In this document: positions 39,559 to 48,646 of the stretch, in pieces | Numbering within the stretch: position 1 is the stretch's first letter | Layout: the number at the start of each line of letters is the position of its first letter | Assembly (NCBI RefSeq): GCF_026262505.1 | Contig: NC_067207.1 | Location: forward strand, 11,934,082-11,998,081 | Source: Trichomonas vaginalis G3 | Taxonomy: Eukaryota > Parabasalia > Trichomonadida > Trichomonadidae | Reading direction: 5' to 3' | DNA: 64,000 nt | The notes under the pieces: model-generated | What the model was told of the DNA's origin: nothing | The model's database searches: none | What the model saw: the letters and a program-made list of their open reading frames with translations, nothing else | Program-made: the position numbers and the translations under genes

Positions 39559-40596
39559 ATGAGTAAAAAAGAGAAGAAGGAAACCCTTAAACGCGGCACA
39601 GTTATAGAAAATTATCAAGTAAATGATTTAATTGGCCAAGGTGGCTATGGTGAGATATATACTGTGCATACTTTAACAGATTCAACGATGTATGCAATGA
39701 AAGTTGAAGCATTAGACTGTGAAAAGCAAGGACTTGTTTGCGAAATTGAAACTCTCCTGAAACTTCAAGACTCTCCACACTTCCCGAAAATTAATGGATA
39801 TGGTGTTACAGATACCTTTAGATATCTAGTAATGACACTATGTGGTTTAAGCATTTCTAATACAAGAAGACTTTTACCAAACAGAAGAATGAGTCTTCTC
39901 ACTGTAACGAGAATCGGATTATATATGTTAGATTGTATAGAAGATTTCCATAGACATGGCTTCATTCATAGAGACATAAAACCAGGAAATTTCATTTTCA
40001 ATGATAATAATGAAATTCCTCTCGTTCTTATTGATTTTGGTTTATCAAAATGTTACATTGATCCGAAAACCCACCAACATCTCCCGGAAAGACCAAAATC
40101 AGGATTTAGAGGTACTTCTAAATACGCTTCAATGAACGCTCACTCATACAAAGATCAATCTCAAAGAGATGATTTAATCAGCTGGATGTACTCATTAATT
40201 GAACTATACAATGGACGCTTGATATGGTCCAAAGCAAAAGACAACGCTTCCACCCGTAAAATAAAACAATCAACTCCAGATACAGAACTACTCAGCGGAT
40301 TACCTACAGGATATGCCGAAGTTTGGTATTACATAAACGCTCTGGGTTTCGCCGAAATGCCAGATTTTGATAAAATAAGGAAAATTTTACTTCAGATCAT
40401 ATTCGATAGTAACCATTCATTTTCAGATCCATTTGACTGGGAATCCATACCAGAAAGCAAAGTTTCACGAGTTTCTCCATTTGTTCCTCTTCCAAAAGCT
40501 GCAAATCTCGTTCAGAATTATTTTGAAAAGTATGGAATCACTGGTAAGCATAAGGCTGTTCAAGGAGACACAAAATGTACTTGTTGTAGAATTTAA
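39559..40596 (+). CDS. Casein kinase 1-like protein kinase
   Basis: 345 residues. The kinase domain spans about 19-300: glycine loop GQGGYG (26-31), catalytic Lys48 in YAMKVE, HRDIKPGNF with Asp139, and DFG at 159-161. CK1 features are the missing APE motif, replaced by FRGTSKYASMNAH, and GFRGT in the activation segment. So it is a Ser/Thr kinase of the CK1/TTBK-like group, a family much expanded in trichomonads. It ends TKCTCCRI, with three cysteines near the terminus, so lipidation is possible. I start at ATG 39,559; an earlier in-frame TTG would add 15 hydrophobic residues without support. Substrate unknown. Confidence 0.92.
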   Translation: MSKKEKKETLKRGTVIENYQVNDLIGQGGYGEIYTVHTLTDSTMYAMKVEALDCEKQGLVCEIETLLKLQDSPHFPKINGYGVTDTFRYLVMTLCGLSISNTRRLLPNRRMSLLTVTRIGLYMLDCIEDFHRHGFIHRDIKPGNFIFNDNNEIPLVLIDFGLSKCYIDPKTHQHLPERPKSGFRGTSKYASMNAHSYKDQSQRDDLISWMYSLIELYNGRLIWSKAKDNASTRKIKQSTPDTELLSGLPTGYAEVWYYINALGFAEMPDFDKIRKILLQIIFDSNHSFSDPFDWESIPESKVSRVSPFVPLPKAANLVQNYFEKYGITGKHKAVQGDTKCTCCRI

Positions 40597-41090
40597 AATA
40601 ATTGTTTGTATTCTTTTTATGAAAATCCAGATTTTTTTTTCTGAATTTAAGTATTATAATTTTAGAGTTGGTTGCAAAGTTCAATACATCTTCAGTTTTA
40701 TTAAGAATTCCTTCTATTAATCAGATTATTGCGTTTTTCCCTTTGAATTAGATTAGAATATCCATCAATTCAAAATATTTGGATGCCTCTATAATGAATC
40801 TGCAAGATATAAAACAATTTGAAATGATCGGTAGTTCAATATACTCCAAATATTTTACCGAGCAAATCTTTTCGATCGAATTCTCTAAAAAGATAAACAT
40901 AAATTAAAATTTTTAATTTCCTTGTTAACGTATACTCCATTTTGGTTTATCTAGGTCTCTCACATGAAGTATTGACTCGATAGTTTTTATAATTTTTTGT
41001 TTTTGTAAAAAAATCATTTAATTAACTATAATTTTTAAGAAAGTACTGATAAAAAATTTTTAATTACAAAAGAATTTACAATATTTCGCA
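40597..41090. other. Convergent 3' spacer
   Basis: 494 bp between the CK1 and UBX genes, which converge. A+T-rich; no feature recognised. Confidence 0.5.
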
Positions 41091-42074
41091 TTAAATATGA
41101 CGAGCTCTATGAACTGGTTGTTGATTTGGCCTGTGGAAGTCCATGTAGTCATCATCTTTGGTTGCGAAAGGTGAAATATAGTCCCACCACTCCTTGATTT
41201 TGCTTAGACCTGGTAATTTGAGCTTTGGGAATGGTTTTCTCTGAATTACGATCTTCAAGTGAAGACTTGGTAAATATTTCGAGAGATTATCAAATTGGCT
41301 GTCAGAGAATTCTTCATTTGAAGGGAGAACGTAAACTTTGAATTCGGCATTTGGAGGAACCAAAGTAATTAGCCATTTATGAACAATAAATAATGGCTGA
41401 GTAACTGAAAAGTCGTTGTGCGCTTGCTGGCCATCAGGAAGATCAACTGTAACGGTTAGTTTCGGCTTGGGCTGAGCTGGTTGAGTATTTGGCGTCTTAG
41501 TAGATGCTGGTTTCGGTTTTGGTCGAGGAGCTAAGTACGGGTCAACGTATTCTTCATCGGCAAACTCCATCTTTGGCGCCGGTGTAGTTTTTGTGGTATT
41601 TTCTGGATTACGTGAATGAAGTTCTTCAGCAAATGGATCATACTCATTAACTTGAGGATCAGCTGTCGAAAGCTGTGTATATGTAATTGTTGGCGGGTTT
41701 AATGAGTTAAATTGGGCGATAAATTCGAATGGATTTGGAATATGACCGCTAAATGTAAATGTTGGAACAGTACTGTTCTGGCCAAATACAAAAATTGTGG
41801 GAAGACTTGAAACTGGATACTGTTCTGTGAAAATCATATAATTTGTTGCTTGCAACTCGCGATATATTCTAACTATTTTGCACCTATTCATTGTTGTTTG
41901 ATATATTTGGGGAATACTCCAAAATCTTGTGCAATTGACATCATCATCATCTTCTAAAGAAACAATCAATACTTGATTTGGTTTTTGGCGTCTGTCTTCT
42001 AAAATTTCAAGAAGATCTGAGAAAAATGGAGGGTTCACGTTTGTTTTAGACCGCTGGGTAAGATAACGCGCCAT
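41091..42074 (-). CDS. UAS/thioredoxin-like and UBX-domain protein
   Basis: 327 residues from ATG 42,072-42,074. Residues about 1-125 look like a UAS/thioredoxin-like fold (VLIVSLEDDD, FTEQYPVSSLPTIFVFGQNS, with the cis-Pro-type SLPTIF). A Pro/Thr/Lys-rich linker at about 155-200 is followed by a UBX domain at about 205-285 (VTVDLPDGQQAHNDFSVTQPL, EFKVYVLPSNEEF). UBX proteins dock ubiquitylated substrates to the Cdc48/p97 ATPase; UBXN4-like proteins do so at the ER. No membrane segment is obvious here. On the coding strand, AAAAAGTGCC lies about 15 bp upstream of the ATG. UBX assignment fairly sure; subfamily not. Confidence 0.75.
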   Translation of the reverse strand: MARYLTQRSKTNVNPPFFSDLLEILEDRRQKPNQVLIVSLEDDDDVNCTRFWSIPQIYQTTMNRCKIVRIYRELQATNYMIFTEQYPVSSLPTIFVFGQNSTVPTFTFSGHIPNPFEFIAQFNSLNPPTITYTQLSTADPQVNEYDPFAEELHSRNPENTTKTTPAPKMEFADEEYVDPYLAPRPKPKPASTKTPNTQPAQPKPKLTVTVDLPDGQQAHNDFSVTQPLFIVHKWLITLVPPNAEFKVYVLPSNEEFSDSQFDNLSKYLPSLHLKIVIQRKPFPKLKLPGLSKIKEWWDYISPFATKDDDYMDFHRPNQQPVHRARHI

Positions 42075-43977
42075 TCAAAATTTTTGGCACTTTTTCTAAT
42101 TTCGTCGCATCAAAGAAACCCAGATCGATTAATTTTCATCAAGAAAAAAAGATAAACACATGATTATTGACATAAAGATATACCATATTTCTTAATTTCG
42201 TTTCATGTTTGCATGGTCGATTAAAATCTTTCTTTCGCTTTTCAAATTAATCTTAGAACAATTATCAAAACAGTCAAATTATTAGTAAGTAATTCAACAT
42301 TCAAATCTAAGAATAAAGATATTTATTTAAATATTTTATTTATATTTCACCAGCAATCATGAATAACGTTTCAAGTAATTTGTTTTCCTTTTTCTTCAAG
42401 AGAATTGAACATTTCAATGATATTCCATTGAATATGATTGTATTTTATGCTCATTTCTGTCTGAAATTCAACAAAATTTGTGAAATGTGGACTTTCGGTC
42501 GGTTTTTTGTTCAAAATATGACTATCAGGATTGAAACTCTTCCTAAACATGTAGTGTATTTTTGAAAGACTTTATCCAGTGAATTCATGTGCAACTTCAC
42601 GAGGATGAATCTAATATAACTCAGCACATCTAACAAATTCAAGTACAAAAATTAATAAATTAATTAAGGATGCACTAACATTCCATAAAAGTGCTTAGAA
42701 TATGTAATTATTATGATAGAAAAACTTTGAGGCTCTAGATCCCTTTCGATATTGAGTTGAAAGATTTTTAAATTTTCAAAGAATTTCTGAATAGTATTCA
42801 AAAGTGTAAAAATTTTAAAAGTGAATAAGTATTTTTCCATAATTCCATTAAAATAATCTTTATTTGCAAGTACCTATTATTATTTTACAATAATTATGAT
42901 ATTTTCTTCTCTTACATTTGAATTTTCTGCACTTTTTTTGAAAGCCGTTTACAATTTCCCACCAATGCAACATAGGGACACAGCAATGACTTTTGTTACC
43001 TATGTTGTTTGATCTTGTTTAGGCACACTTTCATAAAGCTGTGTACAAAATATCTATTGATTCTTCCATGAATAATTAGCAAATATAGTATTATACTTTG
43101 ATTTTTTTAAATGAGCAAGCTAACACCAATATACTCATATTGAATTACATTATCCTACACTTCTTATATGAAAAATCAATATAATTGTATAATCAAATTT
43201 CAAAAACTCATCAGAAAAAAAATCAAAGAATAGACTCGTAACATATACTATGTATGCATTTCAAATACGCAAAAATACATGATGGTAAGTCTGTCGCGAT
43301 TTTTCAAAAAAATCCAGAGGTCGGAATAATAGATACTGCGAACTAATACTGATATCAGAATTTTCTCCCTCATGCAAATTTTATATGGTTTGCATACTGT
43401 TGAATAAACATTTATTTTCATAAAATTAGATTTTTTATTTTCATTTTAGTAATATATTTTTAAAATATCGTTCCATCAGGCTTTTATCCAAAAAGGAATA
43501 TATCCTTTTGATTGTGTGAGCCATTCCTGATGTCACATGTTCTTGAGTTATATCTTTTATAAAATTGAGAGGAAAATCAAAAAAATTGAATAGGGTCCAT
43601 TCAATTTTCCTAATCTAATAACTTCATGAATGTTAATTTTCCAGCCATACCATCAATAGGATAGAATATCATTAGAATTTAAAATATTGTGATGGATTGA
43701 TATTTTTATATTTTACGATTTTGGCCAAAAATTAATTCTGATTATTGTGAAAAACAAATATTATTTAAAAACATTAATAGAAATAGTAGTTTATAAAAAA
43801 TTAATATATATGGCAGAATACCAGATTCTAGGTTTAATTCCATCAAAAGTTATACATGCATGAAAAATCTGACATGGTGAGCGCATCCTTAATTAAAAAA
43901 AAAACGATTATTTTACTCCCTAATGAAAATCTTCTTCGAAAATACCAGAAAACTAAAGAATATCTTAAGTAAGAATA
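42075..43977. other. 1.9-kb gene-free region
   Basis: The longest empty stretch in the accurate contig. It has an isolated 68-codon frame (42,359-42,565) with no family resemblance, and otherwise only A+T-rich sequence. The last 60 bp (from about 43,915) recur in degenerate form at about 47,885, as part of an ankyrin 3'-end relic. Confidence 0.5.
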
Positions 43978-46900
43978 TTATTCTTCGGCACCATGTGAAA
44001 TAAGATTTTCGGCTATTTCTTTATTATTTTCACTTACTGCATAATGAAGAGCGGTTTGTCCATCTTTATCCTTTTCACTGATATTTGCACCATGTGAAAT
44101 AAGAACTTCGGCAGATTCTTTACTATTACGCCATGCTGCATAATGAAGAGCGGCTATTCCATTTTTATCCTTTTCATTGATATTTGCACCATGTGAAATA
44201 AGAACTTCGACAGTTTCTTTATTATTGTACATTGCTGCATAATGAAGTGCGGCTATTCCATTTTTATCCTTTTCATTGATATTTGCACCATGTGAAATAA
44301 GAACTTCGGCAGATTCTTTATTATTGTGCATTGCTGCATAATGAAGAGCGGTATCTCCATCTTTATCTTTTTCACTGATATTTGCACCATGTGAAATAAG
44401 AACTTCGGCAGTTTCTTTACTATTTTTCTTTGCTGCATAATGAAGAGCGGTTATTCCATCTTTATTTTTTTCATTGATATTTGCACCATGTGAAATAAGA
44501 ACTTCGACAGTTTCTTTATTATTGTACATTGCTGCAACATGAAGAGCGGCTATTCCATTTTTATCCTTTTCATTGATATTTGCACCATGTGAAATAAGAA
44601 CCTCGACAGTTTCTTTATTATTGTGCATTGCTGCATAATGAAGAGCGGTTCTTCCATCTTTATCTTTTTCATTGATATTTGCACCATGTGAAATAAGAAC
44701 TTCGGCAGATTCTTTATTATTGTACATTGCTGCGACATGAAGAGCGGCTATTCCATCTTTATTTTTTTCATTGATATTTGCACCATGTGAAATAAGAACC
44801 TCGACAGTTTCTTTATTATTGTGCATTGCTGCATAATGAAGTGCGGTTATTCCATCTTTATTTTTTTCATTGATATTTGCACCATGTGAAATAAGAACGT
44901 CGGCAGTTTCTTTATTATTTTCACTTACTGCATAATGAAGAGCGGTATCTCCATCTTTATCTTTTTCACTGATATTTGCACCATGTGAAATAAGAACTTC
45001 GGCAGTTTCTTTACTATTTTTCTTTGCTGCATAATGAAGAGCGGTTATTCCATCTTTATTTTTTTCATTGATATTTGCACCATGTGAAATAAGAACTTCG
45101 ACAGTTTCTTTATTATTGTACATTGCTGCAACATGAAGAGCGGCTATTCCATTTTTATCCTTTTCATTGATATTTGCACCATGTGAAATAAGAACTTCGG
45201 CAGTTTCTTTACTATTTTTCTTTGCTGCATAATGAAGAGCGGTTCTTCCATCTTTATCTTTTTCATTGATATTTGCACCATGTGAAATAAGAACTTCGGC
45301 AGATTCTTTATTATTGTACATTGCTGCGACATGAAGAGCGGCTATTCCATTTTTATTTTTTTCATTGATATTTGCACCATGTGAAATAAGAACCTCGACA
45401 GTTTCTTTATTATTGTGCATTGCTGCATAATGAAGTGCGGTTATTCCATCTTTATTTTTTTCATTGATATTTGCACCATGTGAAATAAGAACGTCGGCAG
45501 TTTCTTTATTATTTTCACTTACTGCATAATGAAGAGCGGTATCTCCATCTTTATCTTTTTCACTGATATTTGCACCATGTGAAATAAGAACTTCGGCAGT
45601 TTCTTTACTATTTTTCTTTGCTGCATAATGAAGAGCGGTTATTCCATCTTTATTTTTTTCATTGATATTTGCACCATGTGAAATAAGAACTTCGACAGTT
45701 TCTTTATTATTGTACATTGCTGCAACATGAAGAGCGGCTATTCCATTTTTATCCTTTTCATTGATATTTGCACCATGTGAAATAAGAACCTCGACAGTTT
45801 CTTTATTATTGTGCATTGCTGCATAATGAAGAGCGGTTCTTCCATCTTTATCTTTTTCATTGATATTTGCACCATGTGAAATAAGAACTTCGGCAGATTC
45901 TTTATTATTGTACATTGCTGCGACATGAAGAGCGGCTATTCCATTTTTATTTTTTTCATTGATATTTGCACCATGTGAAATAAGAACCTCGACAGTTTCT
46001 TTATTATTGTGCATTGCTGCATAATGAAGTGCGGTTATTCCATCTTTATTTTTTTCATTGATATTTGCACCATGTGAAATAAGAACGTCGGCAGTTTCTT
46101 TATTATTTTCACTTACTGCATAATGAAGAGCGGTTATTCCATCTTTATCTTTTTCACTGATATTTGCACCATGTGAAATAAGAACTTCGGCAGTTTCTTT
46201 ACTATTTTTCTTTGCTGCATAATGAAGAGCGGTTATTCCATCTTTATTTTTTTCATTGATATTTGCACCATGTGAAATAAGAACGTCGGCAGTTTCTTTA
46301 TTATTTTCACTTACTGCATAATGAAGAGCGGTATCTCCATCTTTATTTTTTTCATTGATATTTGCACCATGTGAAATAAGAACTTCGGCAGATTCTTTAT
46401 TATTGTGCATTGCTGCATAATGAAGTGCGGTTATTCCATCTTTATTTTTTTCATTGATATTTGCACCATGTGAAATAAGAACTTCGGCAGATTCTTTATT
46501 ATTGTGCATTGCTGCATAATGAAGTGCGGTTATTCCATCTTTATTTTTTTCATTGATATTTGCACCATGTAAACGGAAGCATTCGAAAAGAGATGGAATA
46601 TTAAATATAGGTGTATAAACAAAGCATTTGTTTATATCATTAGTTTGATCGAAATAAACTAAAAATGATTCAAGATTATGAAATGCTCCACAATCAAATA
46701 GATCAATTTCAATATTGTATTCATTCATCAAGAATGTAACAAAATCAATGTTGTGTGAAATAATTGCATATTTCATGCATTGTTCATCTGGTTTCTGATA
46801 TTTCAAACATTCACTCATGATCTCTTGATTTCCTCCTAAAAACGAAAAATCTAAACATTTTTGAGTTATTTCTGAGCTGCATTTAGTTCTTAATAACTTG

Positions 46901-47469
46901 AAACAATCAACTGCTCCATGGTAACAACATAATTCAAGTAATGAATATCCTCCCAAAAAAGATGGATATAAATTGCTTTTAAGTTTTTGATTTTTATCAA
47001 ATTCATCTCTTTCAGTGAAGTATATGAATCTCTCAAGGTCATTATACACAATTGCTCTGTAAATTGTATCTTCTGTAAGAATTTCAAAATTTTCTGAATT
47101 AATTTTTTCAAAATCGGTAGATTTGTCTAATTTAATTCCATATTCTTTATAAAACAAGAAGTTTGGAATAGTTGAAACTCTGTTGACCTCTGTGACATGG
47201 TAATCATCAGATATGAGTTTGGCAAGAAATAAATATGACTTTGTATAGCGATTATTATACAGAATGATATCTAAAATGTCTCGCATAATTATTTGGGGAG
47301 GATATTTCTTTGAATCGATCAGTTCTGTTTTGATCATTTTGTAAATTGACTTTAATTCTTCTTCGTTTTCCGTTTTTAGCTGAGACAATGCAAGATATGA
47401 ATCGATATAGTATTTGTAAGTACTTCGTAATTTGTTGTATTCTTTTGGATGAACGTCATGGTCCGACAT
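43978..47469 (-). CDS. DUF3447-type protein with 26 ankyrin repeats
   Basis: 1,163 residues. I start at ATG 47,467-47,469 (MSDHDVHPKEYNKLRS), because the paralogue at 63,137 starts MSNQDVHPDKF; the upstream 36 residues are untranslated-type sequence. The N-terminal 300 residues form the DUF3447 helical region (NNRYTKSYLFLAKL, DTIYRAIVYNDLERF, YSLLELCCYHGAVDCF, SECLKYQKP, IISHNIDFVTFLMNEYNI). From about residue 302 come 26 near-identical 33-residue ankyrin repeats (consensus GANINEKNKDGITALHYAA), ending GAEE. The last part of the array repeats in blocks of six. No membrane segment; probably a cytosolic binding scaffold. Strong similarity between repeats implies recent amplification and makes the exact copy number assembly-sensitive. 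Confidence 0.9.
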   Translation of the reverse strand: MSDHDVHPKEYNKLRSTYKYYIDSYLALSQLKTENEEELKSIYKMIKTELIDSKKYPPQIIMRDILDIILYNNRYTKSYLFLAKLISDDYHVTEVNRVSTIPNFLFYKEYGIKLDKSTDFEKINSENFEILTEDTIYRAIVYNDLERFIYFTERDEFDKNQKLKSNLYPSFLGGYSLLELCCYHGAVDCFKLLRTKCSSEITQKCLDFSFLGGNQEIMSECLKYQKPDEQCMKYAIISHNIDFVTFLMNEYNIEIDLFDCGAFHNLESFLVYFDQTNDINKCFVYTPIFNIPSLFECFRLHGANINEKNKDGITALHYAAMHNNKESAEVLISHGANINEKNKDGITALHYAAMHNNKESAEVLISHGANINEKNKDGDTALHYAVSENNKETADVLISHGANINEKNKDGITALHYAAKKNSKETAEVLISHGANISEKDKDGITALHYAVSENNKETADVLISHGANINEKNKDGITALHYAAMHNNKETVEVLISHGANINEKNKNGIAALHVAAMYNNKESAEVLISHGANINEKDKDGRTALHYAAMHNNKETVEVLISHGANINEKDKNGIAALHVAAMYNNKETVEVLISHGANINEKNKDGITALHYAAKKNSKETAEVLISHGANISEKDKDGDTALHYAVSENNKETADVLISHGANINEKNKDGITALHYAAMHNNKETVEVLISHGANINEKNKNGIAALHVAAMYNNKESAEVLISHGANINEKDKDGRTALHYAAKKNSKETAEVLISHGANINEKDKNGIAALHVAAMYNNKETVEVLISHGANINEKNKDGITALHYAAKKNSKETAEVLISHGANISEKDKDGDTALHYAVSENNKETADVLISHGANINEKNKDGITALHYAAMHNNKETVEVLISHGANINEKNKDGIAALHVAAMYNNKESAEVLISHGANINEKDKDGRTALHYAAMHNNKETVEVLISHGANINEKDKNGIAALHVAAMYNNKETVEVLISHGANINEKNKDGITALHYAAKKNSKETAEVLISHGANISEKDKDGDTALHYAAMHNNKESAEVLISHGANINEKDKNGIAALHYAAMYNNKETVEVLISHGANINEKDKNGIAALHYAAWRNSKESAEVLISHGANISEKDKDGQTALHYAVSENNKEIAENLISHGAEE
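43993..46566 (-). repeat. 99-bp ankyrin repeat array with a 594-bp higher-order unit
   Basis: 26 units of 99 bp. Units 5-10, 11-16 and 17-22, counted from the N-terminus, are three consecutive 594-bp blocks (45,577-46,170, 44,983-45,576, 44,389-44,982). Each block shows the same order of variant repeats (a unit with VSENNKETADV, then MHNNKETVEV, HVAAMYNNKESAEV, a TALHYAA unit, HVAAMYNNKETVEV and KKNSKETAEV). Blocks differ at only a few codons. Confidence 0.93.
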
Positions 47470-47725
47470 TATCAATTTTTTTAAAAAGACACATTTACAT
47501 TTTACCATATGAAATACCCCTAAATTCATTAGAAGAAAAAAAAATACTATGTTACACATGTAGAAAACAAAGACCATAAAGATTTCGGATATAATTTATT
47601 GTCAATCATTCCAAACCATTTGATTTTTTAAATATAGATAAAGGGATACATTAAATTAATAGATTGATCTGTATTTTCTAAGATCTATTAAATTTTATGG
47701 CTAAATCTTTTGCAGTTCTTCGCCT

Positions 47726-47776
47726 GAGGAGCTCCAAAGCTCACAATCTCTGCAAAATGGAGCTTTGAAGTTCCTC
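47726..47776. repeat. 17-bp stem hairpin in a G+C-richer patch
   Basis: The 17 bases 47,726-47,742 pair with 47,760-47,776, with one mismatch and one G-T pair, around a 17-nt loop. The core is CAAAGCTC with GAGCTTTG. It could be a folded RNA or a transposon end. Confidence 0.55.
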
Positions 47777-47884
47777 AATCTGTATCTACATAGGCATTTT
47801 ACCATTTGGACCTCTGCTGATCAGAAGATTCTGGCAGCCATTCTGCTCTTCAGGAGCTCTAGTGTTCCAATTTCCACTAGAAAA

Positions 47885-48015
47885 AGAACTATTTTCTAAT
47901 AAAATTCATCTTCGAAAATATCAGAAAAAGAAAGAATGGCGTCTTATATAAGAACACATGTTTTTGAACCATGTGAACGAAGATTTTTGGGCTGCTTCTT
48001 CACTACTATTAAATT
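47885..48015 (-). pseudogene. Relic of an ankyrin-gene 3' end
   Basis: Similar over about 130 bp to 43,915-44,045, the last repeat and 3' flank of the large ankyrin gene: shared CTTCGAAAATA.CAGAAAA, ACCATGTGAA and the GGCT..TTCTT pattern. It contains small insertions and deletions and is not coding. A fragment of an earlier ankyrin gene copy. Confidence 0.55.
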
Positions 48016-48646
48016 CTGCAATTTGAATTTAGATGGTGTACGGCGAAACTTTTTACAGTCCGTTTCACCCAGGACTTGGAATATAAGTTAGTTAGGTCCC
48101 ATAGTGTATAGATATACGAGTCTGAAAGGAATCCTAACTTAGAATCTTGAGATATAAATTTGTATGAGAAAAATTTGAAAAATTAGACTAAGTTTGCTAA
48201 TCCATGGATAAGGAGTGCGTGGAGCTAAAATCTAAATCGAGAGAAATAAAATACAATAATATTTATATTATATATTTACCCACTGGAGCAAGTACGAAAA
48301 GATTAGGTATATTGATATATGACATTTGGAATTGAGAGTACCCCAAAAATATGGGGAGAGATTATATATCATATTTTTCATGATGAAATTTCATGATAAT
48401 GACTTGAGCACAGTGATTTTAAATATCACTATGATATCAATTGAAGCATTTTTGGCATCTATCTACAAAGTCTTATTAGCGCAGCGCACCGATCGAATTA
48501 ATTGATAAAATCTGACAATTATTTTCATGTCACATGTTATCATATTTGCTGAAAATTATAACATAAATCTGATGTCAATTAAAATATAAAATTATTGTTT
48601 CAATTTGAGATAAACTTTTTGTATTTCAATTATTTCTTGACAAGCA

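Larger units (their letters stand above)
47470..48646. other. Upstream region of the ankyrin and VPS13-like genes
   Basis: 1.2 kb between divergent genes. It holds a G+C-richer patch with a strong hairpin (47,726-47,776) and a relic of an ankyrin 3' end (47,885-48,015). The rest is A+T-rich and featureless. A TTTCAATT stretch about 25 bp above 48,647 may be the VPS13-like start site. Confidence 0.5.

Noticed and set aside
42359-42565. Possible 68-residue gene
   Set aside because: Isolated ATG frame in an A+T-rich spacer, no recognisable motif, and no supporting context.
43993-46566. CRISPR-like array, from regular repeats
   Set aside because: The 99-bp units are coding ankyrin repeats without unique spacers.
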